This document shows, in pieces, positions 6,446 to 8,560 of a stretch of DNA of 8,560 nt; position 1 is the stretch's first letter; each line of letters opens with the position of its first letter. Source of the stretch: Anaerolineae bacterium (GTDB lineage: Bacteria; Chloroflexota; Anaerolineae; CG2-30-64-16); contig JALOOE010000277.1 in NCBI GenBank assembly GCA_025454565.1, forward strand, positions 1 to 8,560, read 5' to 3'. Below the pieces are notes generated by a model. That model was not told where the DNA came from. It saw nothing but the letters and a program-made list of their open reading frames with translations, and searched no databases. The position numbers were made by a program, and so were the translations under genes.

Positions 6446-8085
6446 ATGAATCGGCATTCCATGTTGAAGCTCATCAGCGTTGTGCTGCTGCTGAGCATGG
6501 TGCTGGCCGCGTGCGCGCCGGCCGCGACTCCAGCGCCGGCCGCTCAGCCGGCCGCTACCGCGGCGCCTAAGGCGACCGACGCGCCGAAGGCGGCTGAGGC
6601 CCCCAAAGCGACCGACGCGCCGAAAGCGACTGAAGCCCCCAAGCCGACCACCGCGCCAGCGGCAGCGCCGACCGCGGCGCCTAAGGCGGCTGAAGCGGCC
6701 AAGCCGGTCGAAGTCAAGTACACGATGATGTTCGCGGCTCAGAAAGACATCAAGGTGGTGGAGCGAAGAAGGGCGTCAACATCGCCGTGCGGCTCGCCCC
6801 GTTCGAGGATGCCGCGTTCACCGAGAAGATGAACCTGATGATGGCCGCGGGCGAGGTCTGTGACATCGTCTGGGTGGCGCCGTGGATCAGCCCCACCTTC
6901 AGCCAGCTCGTCATCAACGGCAGCCTGCTGCCGATGGATGACCTGCTCCAGAAGAACGCGGCTGCGCTCCTCAAGGATATGCCTCCGGCCGCCTGGGACG
7001 TGACCAAGATCGGCGGCAAGATTTACGCGGTGCCGAACCAACAGATCTGGGTCAAACCGTTCGGCTTCTTCTTCCGCAAGGATATCGCCGATAAATACGG
7101 CCTCGACCTGGCCAAGATCAACAAGTACGAGGATCTCGAACCCTTCCTGGCTGCTGTCAAGAAGGGCGAGCCCAACATGCTGCCCCTTGTTCAGACTGAT
7201 GGCACACCGGGCAACGTCTGGATGGTCGAGACCTTCGGCTTCGACCCGGTTGTGACCCAGGACGTGCAGGCGGTGGTACGCTATGATGACAAGAATCTGA
7301 AGGTCATCAACGCTTACGAAAGCCCGGAATTCAAGTCGGCGGTTGAGTTGGCTCGCAAGTGGTACCAGGCCGGCTACGTCAACAAGGACCTGGTGACCAG
7401 GGCAGAGGCGCCCGCGGCCATGAAGGCCGGTAAGTTCGCCGGCGATATTGGCCTGGTGGTCAAGCCCGGTGGCGACACCGAGATTCAGAAAAATAACGGT
7501 CTCACGGTCCCTGTGGTGCAAAAGTCGGTCACCGTACCCTTCATGACCACCGGCGCGGCCAGCGCCACCAGCACCGCCATCTGCAAGACCTCAAAGAACC
7601 CTGATGCGGCGATGCAGATCATCAACCTGTTCAACACTGACCCCGAGCTGTACAACCTGCTCGCCAAGGGCATCGAGGGCAAGCACTGGGTGTGGGTGGA
7701 CAAGGACAAGAAGGTCATCGGCCCCGGCCCGGACGCCGCCAACTACAAACCCGGCCGCGACTGGATGTTGGGCAGCATCTTCAACGCCTACTATGTGGAC
7801 GCCGACCAGGCCGCCGGTGATATGATCGGCGCGACCAAGAAGCTCAACGCCGGCTCGGCCCCGTCGACGGCGCTCGGTTTCGCATTTGACCCGACTCCGG
7901 TGAAGACCGAGATGGCGAACGTCACCAACGTCGTCAAAGAACTCGGCTATCCGCTGATCAACGGCATGGCCGATCCGGCCACCGTCCTGCCCGAATTCCA
8001 GAAGAAGTTGAAGGACGCCGGCATGGACAAGATCGTCGCCGAAGCCCAGAAGCAGATTGACGCCTGGAAGGCGACCAAGAAGTAG
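6446..8085 (+). pseudogene. LipO/DUF3502-type extracellular solute-binding lipoprotein, small internal deletion with frameshift
   Basis: The exported sugar-binding subunit of the importer. From the ATG at 6446 (strong AAGGAGG at 6433-6439; an in-frame ATG at 6413 lacks one) there is a lipoprotein signal peptide with lipobox LAAC, lipidated Cys23. A low-complexity Ala/Pro/Lys/Thr linker reaches about residue 88, and the mature domain opens VKYTMMFAAQKDIKVVE. After Glu106 (6761-6763) the first frame turns to nonsense and stops at 6832. The family sequence resumes in another frame at about 6763 (AKKGVNIAVRLAPFEDAAF) and runs to a TAG at 8083-8085. It includes the binding-domain motifs WVAPWIS, FGFFFRKDIADKYGLD and WVWVDKDKKV, and the C-terminal DUF3502-like region (FAFDPTPVKTEMANVTNVV). 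Roughly 8-15 residues seem lost, by a deletion of 3n+1 bases. The fragment after the break has no signal peptide, so as read no functional exported protein is made. Confidence 0.87.
6563..6652 (+). repeat. Five 18-bp tandem repeats encoding the lipoprotein linker
   Basis: Five consecutive 18-base units encode APKATD, APKAAE, APKATD, APKATE and APKPTT; a degenerate sixth (APKAAE) follows at 6677-6694. Units differ mostly at third codon positions, so the repeat is old enough to have drifted but kept in frame. It tethers the binding domain away from the lipid anchor. Such linkers are common in Chloroflexota binding proteins. Confidence 0.8.
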
Positions 8086-8106
8086 CACAGCCTCCCCGGT
8101 TTTTCC

Positions 8107-8148
8107 CTCCCTGGCGATCGGCAGAACCAGCCGCCGATCGCCAGGGAG
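8107..8148. repeat. Hairpin, perfect 16-bp stem with 10-base loop, after the binding-protein gene
   Basis: CTCCCTGGCGATCGGC (8107-8122) pairs perfectly with 8133-8148. It starts 21 bases after the binding-protein stop. There is no T-run after the stem; the T5 at 8100-8104 is on the wrong side for the rightward transcript. It therefore does not look like a classical intrinsic terminator. A 3'-end stabiliser or partial attenuator, raising binding protein over downstream genes, is more likely. Confidence 0.75.
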
Positions 8149-8245
8149 CTCACCCCATGAGCTACCACGGATGGCTACCTCCTACGAACGCGCACCTGCA
8201 ACTGCGCGACACCGACCAACGCATCGGCCTTTGTGCTGAGGCAAT

Positions 8246-8560
8246 ATGACACAGCCATACACCGAGTGGAACATCAACCCCGACGACGTCTGCATCCTGC
8301 GTCACCTGCTGAAACGTAAGCGCGAGATCGCCGAAGATCCGATCATGGCGGAACGCCGGCAGCTTTGGACGCGCCATGCCTCCCTTTGCCGCCAACGGCC
8401 GATGATCCTGGCAGAGACAAGCGGCGTCCTCGACGAGTGCGTGCCGCTCTCGACGCTGCGTTGCCAGGAGCCGTGGGCGCGCGACATGGAACGCGGCCTG
8501 CGCGATCTGATCTTCCGCTACGAATCGGTGGCTGACGATTTCGTGGTCGAGCCGCGCATC
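8246..8560 (+). CDS. URO-D-like family protein, N-terminal part, cut by the window edge
   Basis: The first 105 residues of a protein that continues past the right edge. The ATG at 8246 has GAGG at 8238-8241 as ribosome-binding site. The N-terminus is ILRHLLKRKREIAEDPIMAE followed by RRQLWTRHASL, RPMILAETSG, EPWARDMERGLRDLIFRYES and DDFVVEP. This pattern (LR..L..K..EIA..P...ER..LW..H..L..RPM, then an acidic-Trp stretch and a basic helix) recalls large URO-D-related proteins found near sugar transporters in Chloroflexota and similar phyla. That recall is from memory and the diagnostic barrel lies outside the window. It follows the hairpin at 8107-8148 by about 100 bases and is probably in the same operon. 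It is not a duplicate of the URO-D gene at 3231: the N-termini do not resemble each other. Confidence 0.55.
   Translation, partial: MTQPYTEWNINPDDVCILRHLLKRKREIAEDPIMAERRQLWTRHASLCRQRPMILAETSGVLDECVPLSTLRCQEPWARDMERGLRDLIFRYESVADDFVVEPRI

Overview
The window looks like part of a carbohydrate-uptake region from a Chloroflexota-type bacterium (Anaerolineae or Caldilineae are the best guesses). The clues are a high GC content, two Lpl-type (CUT1) ABC permease pairs, a lipoprotein solute-binding protein with a long Ala/Pro/Lys/Thr linker after the lipobox, and uroporphyrinogen-decarboxylase-like (URO-D-like) genes beside the transporter. This assignment is inferred from protein style only; no marker gene is present.

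Layout. A 359-bp intergenic region (2872-3230) separates two divergent operons. Leftward: a SorC-family sugar-responsive regulator (2871-1843), an LplB-type permease (1820-858) and an LplC-type permease (836 to the left edge), with gaps of only 21-22 bp. Rightward: a URO-D-family protein (3231-4277), a second LplB-type permease (4380-5290, broken), a second LplC-type permease (5459-6370), a LipO/DUF3502-type solute-binding lipoprotein (6446-8085, broken) and the start of a second URO-D-like protein (8246 to the right edge). The intergenic region holds a well-formed leftward sigma70 promoter, a rightward extended -10 promoter and a perfect 19-bp-arm palindrome.

How it fits together. The binding protein would capture an oligosaccharide or glycoside and two LplB/LplC pairs would form membrane channels. 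No ATPase gene is visible, so a shared ATPase encoded elsewhere is likely. SorC probably senses a phosphorylated sugar and, from its position, may control both operons. The URO-D-like proteins are not expected to make heme here. Their family includes cobamide-dependent methyltransferases, which raises the possibility of methyl-group chemistry on the imported substrate.

The strangest feature is that three transporter genes (leftward LplC, rightward LplB, rightward binding protein) each lack a short conserved stretch, and the reading frame changes exactly at the gap. These look like small out-of-frame deletions, real or introduced by assembly, while the intervening genes are intact. Other non-coding structure: an imperfect inverted repeat between the two rightward permease genes, an 18-bp tandem repeat encoding the lipoprotein linker, and a strong hairpin after the binding-protein gene.
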